Positions 34,936 to 45,101 of a DNA stretch of 64,000 bases are shown here, one piece after another; the stretch's first letter is position 1, and each line of letters begins with the position of its first letter. The translations under genes and the position numbers were made by a program. The notes under the pieces were generated by a model. It worked only from the letters and a program-made list of their open reading frames with translations. It did not search any database and was not told where the DNA came from. Source of the stretch: Asticcacaulis sp. ZE23SCel15 (GTDB taxonomy: Bacteria; Pseudomonadota; Alphaproteobacteria; Caulobacterales; Caulobacteraceae); the NCBI RefSeq assembly GCF_030505395.1, contig NZ_CP130044.1, forward strand, positions 1,845,001-1,909,000, in the 5' to 3' direction.

Positions 34936-35661
34936 ATGCCCAAGCTTATCCTTCTGCGCCACGGCCAAAGCCAGTGGAATCTGGAAAACCGCTTTACCGG
35001 CTGGGTTGATGTCAACCTGACCGCTGAGGGCGAAGCACAGGCCACCCGCGGCGGTGAACTGATCAAGGAACAGGGCATTGATATTGACCTGGCCTTCACC
35101 TCGGTGCTGACGCGCGCCATACGCACCTGCAATCTGGCGCTGGATGCGGCGGGTCAATCCTACGTGCCGGTGATCAAGGACTGGCGCCTGAATGAGCGCC
35201 ATTACGGCGGCCTGACGGGCCTTGATAAGGCCGAAACGGCAGCCTTGCACGGCGAAGATCAGGTCAAGATCTGGCGTCGGTCTTATGATGTGCCGCCGCC
35301 GCAGCTTGAGGCCGGTAGCGACTATGATTTCGCCGCTGACCGCCGCTATGCGGGCTCAGTGCTGCCGCTGACCGAAAGCCTGAAAACCACGCTCGACCGC
35401 GTGTTGCCGTTCTGGGAAGCGACGATTGTGCCGGAACTGCAAAAGGGTGAGACGGTTCTGGTCGCCGCTCACGGCAACTCGATCCGCGCCATTATCAAGC
35501 TGTTGTTTGATCTGGGCGATGCGGCCATTCTTGAGGTTGAAGTCCCGACCGGCAATCCGCTGGTGATCGAACTGGATGACAATCTGCGGCCAATGTCGGC
35601 GCATTATCTGGATGTCGACCGCGCTAATACTTTGCCGGTCTTAGGCGCGTTGTCGTCGTAA
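34936..35661 (+). CDS. gpmA: 2,3-bisphosphoglycerate-dependent phosphoglycerate mutase
   Basis: 241 residues of the dPGM histidine-phosphatase family, which interconverts 3- and 2-phosphoglycerate. Motifs are [20 protein letters not shown] (phospho-histidine), [37 protein letters not shown] and [13 protein letters not shown]. Its stop is directly followed by the ATG of the deaminase gene. Confidence 0.96.
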   Translation: MPKLILLRHGQSQWNLENRFTGWVDVNLTAEGEAQATRGGELIKEQGIDIDLAFTSVLTRAIRTCNLALDAAGQSYVPVIKDWRLNERHYGGLTGLDKAETAALHGEDQVKIWRRSYDVPPPQLEAGSDYDFAADRRYAGSVLPLTESLKTTLDRVLPFWEATIVPELQKGETVLVAAHGNSIRAIIKLLFDLGDAAILEVEVPTGNPLVIELDDNLRPMSAHYLDVDRANTLPVLGALSS

Positions 35662-36294
35662 ATGACGCGTGAGGTCTACATGCGCCGGGCGATCGCGTTG
35701 GCGCGGCCGGGGACGACCTGGCCCAATCCGGCGGTCGGTTGTGTGATCGTTAAGGATGGTGCCGTCGTCGGCGAAGGCTTTACCGGCTCCGGCGGGCGGC
35801 CCCATGCCGAAGAGATGGCGCTGGAGCAGGCCGGTGACGTCGCTCATGGGGCCACCGCCTATGTCACGCTGGAACCGTGTGGGCAAAGATCAGCGGGCGG
35901 CGTGTCGTGTTCTGAGAAACTGGTCGCGGCGGGGGTGGTCAGGGTCATTTTTGCTTGCCCCGATCCGTCACCCTTTGCCGCCCACACCGGGGTGCATCGT
36001 CTGCAAAACGCAGGCGTTGAGGTCGAGGCCGGGCTGTTGAACGACGAAGCCTATCCGCTCATTGCCGGTTTCGTGCATTTTCTGGAAACGGGCCGTCCGC
36101 GTATAGCTGAAAGCCATGGCGGGACTGGCTTTGACGGGGAATATGAACCCGACCCGTGCATATCTTACGAAGAAGGACTGGCGGCGCTGGGGCTAAAAGG
36201 CTACCGCAACCTCTTTGTGCGTCCCGGTACTGAGGTGGCAAAGGCGCTGCATGAGCTTGGCTATTTGTCCGAAGGCAGCGCTTTTAAAGCCTAA
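35662..36294 (+). CDS. Stand-alone RibD-like cytidine/pyrimidine deaminase
   Basis: 210 residues. The N-terminal ~145 residues match the deaminase half of RibD: MRRAIALARPGTTWPNPAVG, GGRPHAEEMALEQAG (Zn His and catalytic Glu) and VTLEPCGQRSAGGVSC (two Zn cysteines). The NADPH reductase half of RibD is absent; instead there is a ~60-residue tail without a known domain. The usual CSH.G.T.PC is altered to CGQRSAGGVSC. It may deaminate the riboflavin precursor or another pyrimidine. It is coupled to gpmA, with no riboflavin genes near. Confidence 0.75.
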   Translation: MTREVYMRRAIALARPGTTWPNPAVGCVIVKDGAVVGEGFTGSGGRPHAEEMALEQAGDVAHGATAYVTLEPCGQRSAGGVSCSEKLVAAGVVRVIFACPDPSPFAAHTGVHRLQNAGVEVEAGLLNDEAYPLIAGFVHFLETGRPRIAESHGGTGFDGEYEPDPCISYEEGLAALGLKGYRNLFVRPGTEVAKALHELGYLSEGSAFKA

Positions 36295-36345
36295 GTTAAG
36301 ACTTCTTACCTATGCTTAACGCCTGAAACTTTTAGGAAAGTTGGC

Positions 36346-37605
36346 GTGAGTATGAGCGCTGCGGCGGCCGATTATAGCTTTACCCGCATGACTCAAGCGG
36401 AACTGGATCAGGTCTGCCTGAAGCATGAGCGGCTGATGAAGGGCATACCCGGCGGTATGCGCGCCAAGCTGGCGTGGTGTGACCTGTCGGGCCTGTCGAT
36501 GAAGGGGCGCATCCTGAAAGACGCCGATTTTACCGGCGCCATCATGGTCGATTGCGACCTGACCGGCGCGGTGCTGGATGGCTCAAACCTCTACTGTGTC
36601 GATATCCAGTTGTCCTGCCTTAAGGGGGCGAGTTTGCGGCGTGTCGATCTGCGCGGGGCCTGTCTGCGTGGGGCCAATCTCGAAGGCGTCGATATGTTCG
36701 AGGCTGACCTGCGCGAAGGCGCCATGGCCATGCCGGACAAGAAAACGGGGCTTGTTTACCGCGAAATCTCCGAACGGGCCTCAGAAGCCGCCTATGCCAA
36801 CCTGCGCGGTGCCAATCTTGAGCGCTCCAAGCTGACCGGCATTCAGGCCATGAAGGCCGATTTCACCGACGCCATCATGAAATCGTGCAACCTGTCGCGG
36901 GCCAACCTGAAACAGGCGATCATGGACAATGTCGACCTGGAAGGGGCCAATCTGTCGGGGGCGGATGTTTCAGGCGCGTCGCTGAAAGACGCCGTGCTGA
37001 TCGGGGCCAAGACCGACATGTGGCGGGTGTCGCAAACCGATATGACCGGCGTTCTGACCGACAAACCGGTGGGGCAGGACATCACCGATTTGCCTTATGG
37101 CAACATGTTGCGCCAGCATGCCCTGTGGGTCAGCACGATCGGTAAGGAGGGCACGCCGTCGGTGTTCGATAAGGCGGATCTGCGTGGTCTGAAATCGATC
37201 AAGGGCTTTAATCTGGCGGCTTTGTCGGCCAAGGGGGCTGTGTTTTACGGTCTGGATATGCGCGGCATTCAGCTTCAGGGCTCGCAGCTTGACGGAGCGG
37301 ATATGCGTAACTGCGACCTTAGCGGCGCTGACCTGCGCGGGGCCCGCATGGCTAAGGTGCGCATGGACGGGGCCAACCTTGAGGGGGCGAAACTCGGCGC
37401 GCTGATGATCGCCAAGGACCGCTATATGCCTGCGGATTTGTCGGACGGACGGATGCGCAACGTCAATTTCACTCATGCTGACCTGCGTATGGCCAAGCTG
37501 GACGGAGCCGATATTTCGCGCTCCAACCTTGAGGGGGCGCAGCTTAAGCTTGAGGCGCTGGAGAATGTCACCTGCATGGGCCTGCGCGGAAAAATCGCGG
37601 AATAG
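36346..37605 (+). CDS. Pentapeptide-repeat protein
   Basis: 419 residues. A short N-terminal helix region (~1-45) is followed by two blocks of A(D/N)LXX repeats (~45-225 and ~285-410) that should fold as right-handed beta-helices, with an insert between them (QDITDLPYGNMLRQHALWV). No membrane segment. Function unknown; some family members mimic DNA and bind gyrase, but nothing here shows that. A GTG at 36346 with AGGAAAG 5 bp upstream is preferred to the ATG at 36352. Confidence 0.85.
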   Translation: MSMSAAAADYSFTRMTQAELDQVCLKHERLMKGIPGGMRAKLAWCDLSGLSMKGRILKDADFTGAIMVDCDLTGAVLDGSNLYCVDIQLSCLKGASLRRVDLRGACLRGANLEGVDMFEADLREGAMAMPDKKTGLVYREISERASEAAYANLRGANLERSKLTGIQAMKADFTDAIMKSCNLSRANLKQAIMDNVDLEGANLSGADVSGASLKDAVLIGAKTDMWRVSQTDMTGVLTDKPVGQDITDLPYGNMLRQHALWVSTIGKEGTPSVFDKADLRGLKSIKGFNLAALSAKGAVFYGLDMRGIQLQGSQLDGADMRNCDLSGADLRGARMAKVRMDGANLEGAKLGALMIAKDRYMPADLSDGRMRNVNFTHADLRMAKLDGADISRSNLEGAQLKLEALENVTCMGLRGKIAE

Positions 37606-37670
37606 CTAAATTCTGCTTTTGTTCTCATTTAAATGCGGTAAAACAGACGCGGCTATTCAGGAACTCTCCC

Positions 37671-38432
37671 ATGTCGCGCACGCAAAGGCTTTTTGATCTG
37701 CTGCAAATTTTGCGCAGGCACCGCTATCCGGTGTCGGGGGAGTTTCTGGCGCAGGAACTGGGTATTTCGCTGCGCACCCTCTACCGCGATATGGGCGAAC
37801 TGCGCGCGCAAGGGGCTGATATAGAAGCCGAAGCCGGGGTTGGCTTTGTGCTGCGGCCAGGGTTTATGTTGCCGCCGCTGATGCTGTCGCTGGAGGAGAT
37901 CGAGGCGCTGGCGCTGGGGGCGCAGTGGGTGGCGGGCCGGGTCGATAAATCCTTAAGTGCCGCCGCCACCAACGCTCTGGCCAAGATTTCCGCCGTCCTG
38001 CCCGAAGATGTCCGCGACGGTTTGCAGACATCGGGCCTGATGGTCTCGAACTGGAAGGAACTGGCCCCGTCTGAGCAGGAAGATAAGCATCTGGCGATGA
38101 TCCGGCAGGCCATGCGCCATGAGCGCAAGCTCGATATACTCTATAGTGATGTCAATGAGGTGGTGACTAACCGCGTCATCTGGCCGGTGGCGCTGGGGTT
38201 TTGGGAGCGAGCGCGCGTGCTTGTGGCGTGGTGCGAAACGCGCAGCAATTTCCGTCACTTCCGCTCTGACCGTATCCAAAGCCTGACGGTGGGCACGGAA
38301 CGCTATCCGCGCCGTCGGTTGTCGCTGCTCAAGGACTGGCGCGACGAAGAAGCCTGCACGCAGGCGAAATGGGATACTCGCGGTGGTGGACGCGAACCGA
38401 TGCCTGATGCTGCTGACAAAAGCTGGCATTAG
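37671..38432 (+). CDS. HTH/WYL-domain transcriptional regulator (YafY type)
   Basis: 253 residues. HTH-11 domain at ~1-60 (RLFDLLQILRRHRYPVSGE, LGISLRTLYRDMGELRAQG), then a WYL domain at ~130-225 (RKLDILYSDVNEVVTNRVIWP, VLVAWCETRSNFRHFRSDRI). WYL proteins sense ligands such as nucleic acids or small molecules and act as activators or repressors. The next gene, a VOC protein 39 bp downstream, may be its target. Confidence 0.88.
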   Translation: MSRTQRLFDLLQILRRHRYPVSGEFLAQELGISLRTLYRDMGELRAQGADIEAEAGVGFVLRPGFMLPPLMLSLEEIEALALGAQWVAGRVDKSLSAAATNALAKISAVLPEDVRDGLQTSGLMVSNWKELAPSEQEDKHLAMIRQAMRHERKLDILYSDVNEVVTNRVIWPVALGFWERARVLVAWCETRSNFRHFRSDRIQSLTVGTERYPRRRLSLLKDWRDEEACTQAKWDTRGGGREPMPDAADKSWH

Positions 38433-38471
38433 GTTTGGTTAGGGTCGCTCTGTTCATTATGAGGGGCAATC

Positions 38472-38816
38472 ATGGAACCGGTCAAATTACAGGTGTGCGA
38501 TGTGGCCATAAGTGCCCGGTTTTATGCCACTTTGCTGGGGTGTGAGGCCGCCCGCCATTCGGCTGACCTCGCCGTCTTTGTTACCGAAGATATGCGGCTG
38601 GAACTCGTGCCTGCCAGTCTCCTGGTCACGCGTCAGGTCGACATTGTCATGACCGATGCCGACAGGGTGGTGCGAACCTATGAGCATCTGTGGGATGCCT
38701 GTGTGCGGTTGCCGCAAATACCGACCGATCTGGGCTTTGGCCTAGGGTTTGAAGCGCTTGATCCCGATGGTCACCGGTTGCGGGTGTTTTGCCTCTATAA
38801 GGCCGAAGCTGCCTGA
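38472..38816 (+). CDS. VOC/glyoxalase-fold protein
   Basis: 114 residues with one vicinal-oxygen-chelate module pair: KLQVCDVAISARFYATLLGCE at the start and FGLGFEALDPDGHRLRVFCL at the end. The metal ligands are not complete (no early His/Gln, late His in DGHRLRVF), so catalysis is uncertain. It is probably co-transcribed with the WYL regulator. Confidence 0.75.
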   Translation: MEPVKLQVCDVAISARFYATLLGCEAARHSADLAVFVTEDMRLELVPASLLVTRQVDIVMTDADRVVRTYEHLWDACVRLPQIPTDLGFGLGFEALDPDGHRLRVFCLYKAEAA

Positions 38817-39163
38817 CCGATGCGATCTGACAAAAAGAAACCCTGCCGCCGGTTAAAGGCCGCAAGGTTATGAAGGTTAGGGGACTAAGGGAAGAAAACA
38901 ACGAACACACGGTAAACGGAGGACGCAACCGTTAGCGGCGGTGCGCCCTCCGTCAGGCCAGCGTAAAGCCAGCCTTGGGAATGGCGGTAAGTTTTCGCAA
39001 ATCGTCATTCCCATAATGCCAAAAGTTGGCGACGAGCCTTTGGGGCAATCTCATCTATCGCGGTAAATGCGACGTGGGGAATGTCAGCTAACTTCTGGCG
39101 GGCCGCGACCGGAGAGAGGCCGACGCGGCCTGACGCGTAAGCTATGCTACATACAAAAACGCT
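38817..39163. other. 347-bp non-coding gap with strong stem-loops
   Basis: No credible gene is seen. Three hairpins are evident: ACGGAGG/CCTCCGT with inner CGC/GCG (38916-38953), GGGAATG/CATTCCC (38977-39012) and GGCCGCG/CGCGGCC (39101-39130). It lies at the 3' ends of two converging genes. It could be a structured small RNA or repeat debris. I compared it with tmRNA and SRP RNA by eye and found no signature. Confidence 0.5.
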
Positions 39164-39652
39164 TTATTCGGCGGCTTCGAGCACCTGGGTCACATTGGCC
39201 GAAGTCTTGATGGCGATTTGTTTGGCCTTCTTGGCTTCGGGCACTTCAAGGGCCAGGGTTACCGATAGCAGGCCGTTCGCCAGTTCAGCTTCAGTCACCT
39301 TGACATGATCGGCAAGCTGGAAGCGGCGCTCGAAATTACGCTCGGCCAGACCACGGTGCAGGAAGGTGCGCTCCGTTGTGTCTTCGTCCTTCTTGCCCGA
39401 CACGGTCAGGACATTGTCCTTGACTTCGAGGGTCAGTTGATCGGGACGAAAACCGGCGACGGCCAGTTCGATACGATAGGAATCAAGCGTGCCCAACTCA
39501 TCGTCGCGCTTAGACAGGCGCTCAATGTTGTAGGGCGGCCAGCCAGGGGTAGTGTCGTAACGGGCGGCGCTGTCGAGCAGGCCCACCAGACGGTCAAAGC
39601 CGACAGCCGAACGATAAAGGGGGGAAAAATCGATTTGAGTACGCATAGTCAT
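39164..39652 (-). CDS. Small heat-shock protein Hsp20 (IbpA type)
   Basis: 162 residues. An alpha-crystallin domain at ~50-150 (YRIELAVAGFRPDQLTLEVKD, VLTVSGKKDED, FLHRGLAERNFERRFQLADHV, ANGLLSVTLALEVPEAKK) has flanking arms, and the N-terminus is of the FSPLYRSAVGFDRL type. It is an ATP-independent holdase chaperone. The gene is preceded by a ROSE-like leader and a possible sigma-32 promoter, so it should be heat-induced. Confidence 0.93.
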   Translation of the reverse strand: MTMRTQIDFSPLYRSAVGFDRLVGLLDSAARYDTTPGWPPYNIERLSKRDDELGTLDSYRIELAVAGFRPDQLTLEVKDNVLTVSGKKDEDTTERTFLHRGLAERNFERRFQLADHVKVTEAELANGLLSVTLALEVPEAKKAKQIAIKTSANVTQVLEAAE

Positions 39653-39655
39653 TGG

Positions 39656-39711
39656 CTCCTTAATCTAAAGCGAGACCTCAGCGGGAAACTATTAATCCGC
39701 AAAGGGTTTCC
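39656..39711 (-). promoter_or_regulatory. ROSE-type RNA thermometer upstream of hsp20
   Basis: On the minus strand CUCGCUU (39674-39668) pairs with the Shine-Dalgarno AAGGAG (39661-39656), leaving one G unpaired. This is the UYGCU-against-SD motif of ROSE thermometers. A second hairpin GGAAAC/GTTTCC (39711-39684) lies before it. Heat should melt the SD stem and allow translation. Confidence 0.8.
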
Positions 39712-39795
39712 GTGAAGGTTCAGATCCGGTTTCGTCCCCATGCTGGGCAACGGCGTGATCCGAAGAAGGCCCGTCATCGGCACCTTCGCTATTAG

Positions 39796-39823
39796 ATTTG
39801 GGGAGGGTTTTGCGTCTTACAAG
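39796..39823 (-). promoter_or_regulatory. Possible sigma-32 promoter for hsp20
   Basis: On the minus strand CTTGTA (39823-39818) and CCCCAAAT (39803-39796) are ~14 bp apart and partly match heat-shock -35 and -10 elements. The spacing suits sigma-32, but the -10 is imperfect. Confidence 0.35.
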
Positions 39824-39831
39824 AGGGCTTT

Positions 39832-39862
39832 AAATAAAAAACGGCGGAGCCTGTGCTCCGCC
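39832..39862 (-). terminator. Rho-independent terminator of the RTX gene
   Basis: On the minus strand GGCGGAGC/GCTCCGCC with a 4-nt loop (39862-39843) is followed by TTTTTTATTT. It lies just after the RTX stop codon. Confidence 0.85.
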
Positions 39863-39876
39863 GCCTCATGTGAAGT

Positions 39877-42800
39877 TTAAACGAATATGAAGTCCGAAGC
39901 GGTGAGCGTCGGGGTGTTAAGCAGGAAGGCGATAACATTGCCGCCCTGCGCTCCGGTGCCATCAGCGTCAAACCACAAGGCCTTAGTGGACGTGTCAAAA
40001 TAGAAGGTTGCCGTTGCGGCTACCGGTACGGCACCGGCGCCCGAAACAAAGCCAACGCCCTGAGTTAATTGAAAGCCTGCGGGTGCGCTAAAGGCGCCGC
40101 CACTCAGGACAAACTTATCTCCCTGCGCGCGGTCAAAATCGTAGATGAAGTCGGCAGCGCCTACGCGGCTATCGTAGTAGAAATTATCTGAGCCCGCCCC
40201 ACCGGTCAGGTTATCAGCGTCCGCGCCGCCGATGATGAAGTCACCGCCCGCGCCGCCGTCGATCGTATCCTGTCCGGCCTCACCAAACAGAGTGTCTTCG
40301 TTGTCCTGTCCGTAGAGGCGGTCATTCCCTATGCCGCCGATCAGAGTATCGTTGCCGGCCTCGCCAAACAAGGTGTCCACGCCTTCGACGCCGCGCAGGG
40401 TATCATTGCCGCTGCCGCCGACCAGGGTGTCGTCACCCAGTTCACCGATCAGGGTGTCGTCACCATCCTGTCCATAAAGCGTATCGTTGTCGTTGCCGCC
40501 ATAGAGCGTGTCGTTGCCGACTTCACCGAACAGGGTGTCAGTGCCATCCTGGCCATACATGGTGTCATGACCCGTGCCGCCAACCAGAGTGTCGTTGCCG
40601 GTTTCGCCGAACAGCTTATCGTCGCCATCCTGACCATAGAGAGTGTCATTACCTGTGCCGCCAACCATATAGTCAACGCCGGTGCCCCCTTCGAGGATAT
40701 CGTTGCCGTCCTGACCATACAGGGAGTCGTTGCCGGCGCCGCCATTCAGGTTGTCGTTACCGATTTCCCCGAACAGGGTATCGTTACCGTCCTGACCGTA
40801 CAGCCCGTCATCTCCGTGCCCGCCGATCAGGATATCGTCACCGAATTCGCCGAACAGGGTATCTGCATCGTTTTCGCCATAAAGCGTGTCATTGCCGAAG
40901 CCACCAATGAGCCGGTCAAGGCCGATTGAGCCGTAGAGCGTATCGTTCCCGTCTTCACCGACCAGCGTGTCATAGCCTGCCTGACCATAGATGGTATCGT
41001 TGCCATTGCCGCCGGACAGGGTGTCGTGGCCGTCCTCGCCGAACAGGGTGTCGTTGCCATCTTGCCCGAACGCGATGTCGTCGCCATTGCCACCGACAAT
41101 AGTATCGTTGCCAAACTCGCCGAAAATTGTGTCGACGCCGTCCTGGCCGTAGAGCGCATCATTTCCAAAGCCGCCAATGATGGTGTCGTCGCCCGCACCG
41201 CCATAGACCAAGTCGTTTCCGTCCTTGGCGTAGATCGTATCATTGCCGCCGAGGCCAGAAATGAAATCATCTGAATTGCTACCGTTGAGCGTTTCGCCAT
41301 TATCCGTGCCCACAATGTCATTATCGTAGATGGCGGCGAGTATGTTCAATGTAGACGGCCCAATGCCAACGGTAACCGGCGTCACATCAAGGAAGAAGGA
41401 TTCCGCAAATTCCTGGAGATTATCCGTGAGCAGAGGGACGCGGATGATGGCTTTGGTCTGACCGGCGACAAAGGTGATGGTGCCGGAGGTCGTGGTGTAA
41501 TCGGCTCCGGCCAGCGCCGTGCCATCGCGGGTCGTATAGTTGGCGGTAATGGTGTAATCCGCAGGCCGGCTAAGCTCGACCGTGAAGACCATGACGTTAC
41601 CGTTCAGGCCGGATTCATTGATAACCATGCCGGTGCCATAAAAGGCGCGGTTATCGCCTGTGCCATCACCATCAAGGATAACGGCTGACGTTAGTAAGAT
41701 CGGCGCCGCATTGGCCAGTTCGGCATTGACAGGATCGAACAGCTCAAACGTAAAGGCTTCGTCGATTTCGTCAGTAGAGTCGGAATATGTATCGACCAGC
41801 ACCAGCTTGGTGGTTTCGCCGGGGGCGAAAGTAACAGTGCCCGCGCGGACATAGACGTCGCCACTGGCGGCTGCCGTTCCGAGGCCGCCAGTGGTCTCCC
41901 ACATATATTTTACGGTGACGGCTGAGGTTGATGGCCGGCTAAGACTGACGGCGAAAACGGCATTACCGCCTTCGGTGGTGTAGGTCGTGTCAACAGATAT
42001 CGATGGTAAGCCGGAGGTGGTGTCGTCGTTAACGATGGTGGCTTCGCCCACGGTGCCAAGCGTTGACGGTGCGTTTGCGGGTGGGGTGACCTTAAGCAGG
42101 AAGGTCTCAGCGGCTTCAATGGCGGTATCGCCAGAAACCGGGACGCTGACATAGGCGACGGTTTGGCCAGCCGCAAACGACAGGGTGCCGGAGGTGGCGG
42201 TATAGTCCGATCCGGCCTGAGCCGTGCCGTCCATGGTCGTATAGGCCATAGTGACCGCCGCCGTCAGGGGCTGAGACAGTCTGACCTCGAAGACGGCCAT
42301 TTTTGAACCGCTGTCGCCTTCGGTGATGATGGGGGAGCCGACTAAGACGGCGGCATTGACTTCGACGCCGTCATCATCAAGCTTGACGCCCATATCGCGC
42401 AAGACTGTGGCGCCACCAGCAAATTCAGCATTGGTCGGATCGAATAGTTCGACGGTGAAAAATTCGTCAACCTCATCGAGGCTATCACCATAACCGCCAA
42501 TGGCAATGGTTTTAACGGTTTCGCCGGGGGCAAAGGTCAGGGTGTAGATGGTACCTGTGTCTGCCCAGTAGTTTAATTCTCCATCACTGTTTGTTCCCAG
42601 GGTCGCCCCGTTAATCACACGGTATTTTACCGTAATGGTGCTAAGTGAAGCTTCGTCAAGCCTTACCGTGAATACGGAATTCTCAGAACTCCGTGCTGGT
42701 TCCATCATCAATGGAAATTGAGGGCCGTGCCTGAGCCGTGTCGTCATTAATGATGATGGCTTCGCCGACCGTGCCCAGGGTTGAGGGGGCATTGGCCGGC

Positions 42801-44878
42801 GGCGTGACCTTAAGTAAGAAAGTCTCCGCGGCTTCAATAGCGGTATCGCCGGAGACGGAAACGCTGACGTAGGCTACGGTCTGTCCGGCGGCAAAGGAAA
42901 GTGTGCCGGAGGTGGCCGTATAGTCTGAACCGGCCAAAGCGGTGCCGTCGACTGTGGTATAGGCCATTGTGGTGGCAACATCCAAAGGCTGAGACAGCCT
43001 GACTTCGAATACGGCTATCTTGGTGCCATTATCGCCTTCGGTAATGACGGGCGATCCTACGAATACAGCGGCATTTACACCGACGCCGTCGTTATCAAGC
43101 TTAATGCCCATATCGCGCAAGACCGTGGCGCCACCGGCAAATTCAGCGTTAGTCGGATCGAACAGTTCGACGGTGAAAAACTCATCAACCTCGTCGGTAC
43201 TTTCGTTATAACCGCCCACGGCAATCGTCTTGACGGTTTCACCGGGAGCAAAGGTGAGGGTGTAGATATTGGACGTATTGGCCCAGTAATTCAGTTCACC
43301 ATCGCCATAGGTGCCAAGATTGGCACCGGTGACTACGCGGTATTTGACAGTGACTGTGGCCAGCGAGGCTTCGTCCAACCTAATGGTAAATACGGTGTTT
43401 TCAGCTTCTGAGCTTGTGCCTGAGTCAATAGAAATCGAGGGTCTGGCCTGAGTTGTATCATCGTTGATAATAGTGGCTTCGCCGACCGTGCCGAGCGTCG
43501 AGGGCGCATTGGCGGGTGGGGTGACCTTAAGCAGGAAGGTCTCAGCGGCTTCGATGGCGGTGTCGCCAGAGACGGGGACGCTGACATAGGCCACGGTCTG
43601 TCCGGCCGCAAACGACAGTGTGCCGGAAGTGGCGGTATAGTCCGATCCGGCTATGGCGGTGCCATTTGCCGTCGTATAGGCCATTGTGGTGGCGACATCT
43701 AAGGGCTGGGAAAGCCTGACCTCGAATATGGCCATTTTAGAGCCGCTGTCGCCTTCGGTAATGACGGGCGAGCCGACAAAGACGGCTGTGTTTACACCGG
43801 CGCCATCATTATCAAGCTTGATGCCCATGGCGCGCAGAACGGGAGCTCCCCCGGCAAATTCGGCATTGTTCGGGTCAAACAGTTCGACGGTAAAAAACTC
43901 ATCAACTTCGTCGGTGCTTTCATTATAGCCACCGATCGCAATCGTCTTTACCGTTTCGCCCGGTGCAAAAGTCAGCGTGTATATCGTCGCCGTATTCGCC
44001 CAGTAATTCAGTTCTCCGTCGCCATAGGTGCCAAGGTTTGAACCCGTTACCACGCGATATTTGATGGTAACTGTAGCGAGTGAAGCTTCATCAAGCCTGA
44101 CGGTCACTACGGTGTTTTCGGCTTCTGAGCTTGTGCCCGAGTCTATGGAAACGGAAGGTCGGGCCTGAAGGGTGTCATTATTGATGATGATGGCTTCGCC
44201 AACGGTGCCCAGGGTTGACGGTGCGCCTGCCGGCGGAGTGACCTTGAGCAGGAACGTCTCGGCGGCTTCAATAGCGGTATCGCCAGAAACCGGGACGCTG
44301 ACATAGGCAACCGTTTGGCCAGCCGAAAAAGACAATGTGCCGGAGGTAGCTGTGTAGTCGGAGCCGGCCTGAGCCGTGCCATTAATGGTCGTATAGGCCA
44401 TAGTCGTGGCCGATCCGAAAGCTTGCGACAGTCTGACCTCGAAGACGGCCATTTTAGAGCCGCTGTCGCCCTCGGTGATGACCGGTGAGCCGACAAAGAC
44501 GGCCGTGTTTACACCCGCACCATCGTTATCAAGCTTGATGCCCATGGTGCGAAGCACCGTCGCACCGCCTGCAAATTCGGCATTGGTTGGGTCAAAGAGC
44601 TCAATGGTGAAAAACTCGTCAACCTCGTCGGTGGTTTCGCTGTAGCCGCCAATGTTAAAAGTCTTGACGGTTTCACCGGGTGCGAAGGTCAAGGTGTATA
44701 TAGTCGCCGTATTGGCCCAATAGTTTAATTCGCTGTCGCCGTAGGTGCCAAGGTTGGCGCCCGTTACCACGCGATATTTAACGGTAACCGCTGCTAAAGA
44801 GGATTCACTAAGCGTCACGGTAACTGTGGAATCTGAAGCCTCAGTGATCGCGACCGTTGATACAATAATCTCAGCCAT
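39877..44878 (-). pseudogene. Giant RTX/Calx-beta protein gene, broken by a frameshift
   Basis: Two minus-strand frames form one ~1,660-residue protein if a single extra T at 42687-42688 is removed. The 5' part (44878-42683, SD AAGGGGG) has three nearly identical ~240-residue Calx-beta repeat blocks and ends prematurely in the fourth, at [10 protein letters not shown]. The 3' part (from ~42687 to 39877) continues that block ([15 protein letters not shown]), has a further Calx-beta domain and then dozens of GGxGNDxx[12 protein letters not shown] calcium-binding nonapeptides. It ends with the type I secretion-like [14 protein letters not shown]. As read, the truncated product lacks the secretion signal. 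No HlyB/HlyD/TolC genes lie in the window. Sequencing error must be excluded before calling it inactive. Confidence 0.85.
42000..44870 (-). repeat. Tandem ~720-bp Calx-beta coding repeats
   Basis: Four long direct repeats with a period of about 720 bp (block boundaries near 44.16, 43.44, 42.72 and 42.00 kb) code for paired Calx-beta domains. Lines such as [19 protein letters not shown] and [11 protein letters not shown] recur almost unchanged. Such similarity allows recombination and copy-number change. The frameshift falls at the start of the fourth block. Confidence 0.85.
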
Positions 44879-45101
44879 AGAAATTTCCCCCTTGGATATG
44901 AAATAAAAAATCCATAAATTTTAACGATATTTTAACTTTTAAGTAAATGCGCGCCGTGATCACAGAGCGTTATGGCTGCGGGATGTATCTATTGAGCAAC
45001 AGCTCTGAGTGGTGAGCTTTGGTATTTCCCTCAATGGCAAGCGCTTAAGGTGTGTTAGAAAAAAGCGGCTCGACACGCACGTTTGTGGCTATATATAGGC
45101 C

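Noticed and set aside
38817-39163. Possible two-piece tmRNA or SRP RNA
   Set aside because: No tag reading frame ending in AA-stop, no T-loop and no SRP tetraloop motif were found.
40200-41290. Regular short repeats that look like an array
   Set aside because: They code for RTX nonapeptides (GGxGNDxxY) in one frame, so not CRISPR.
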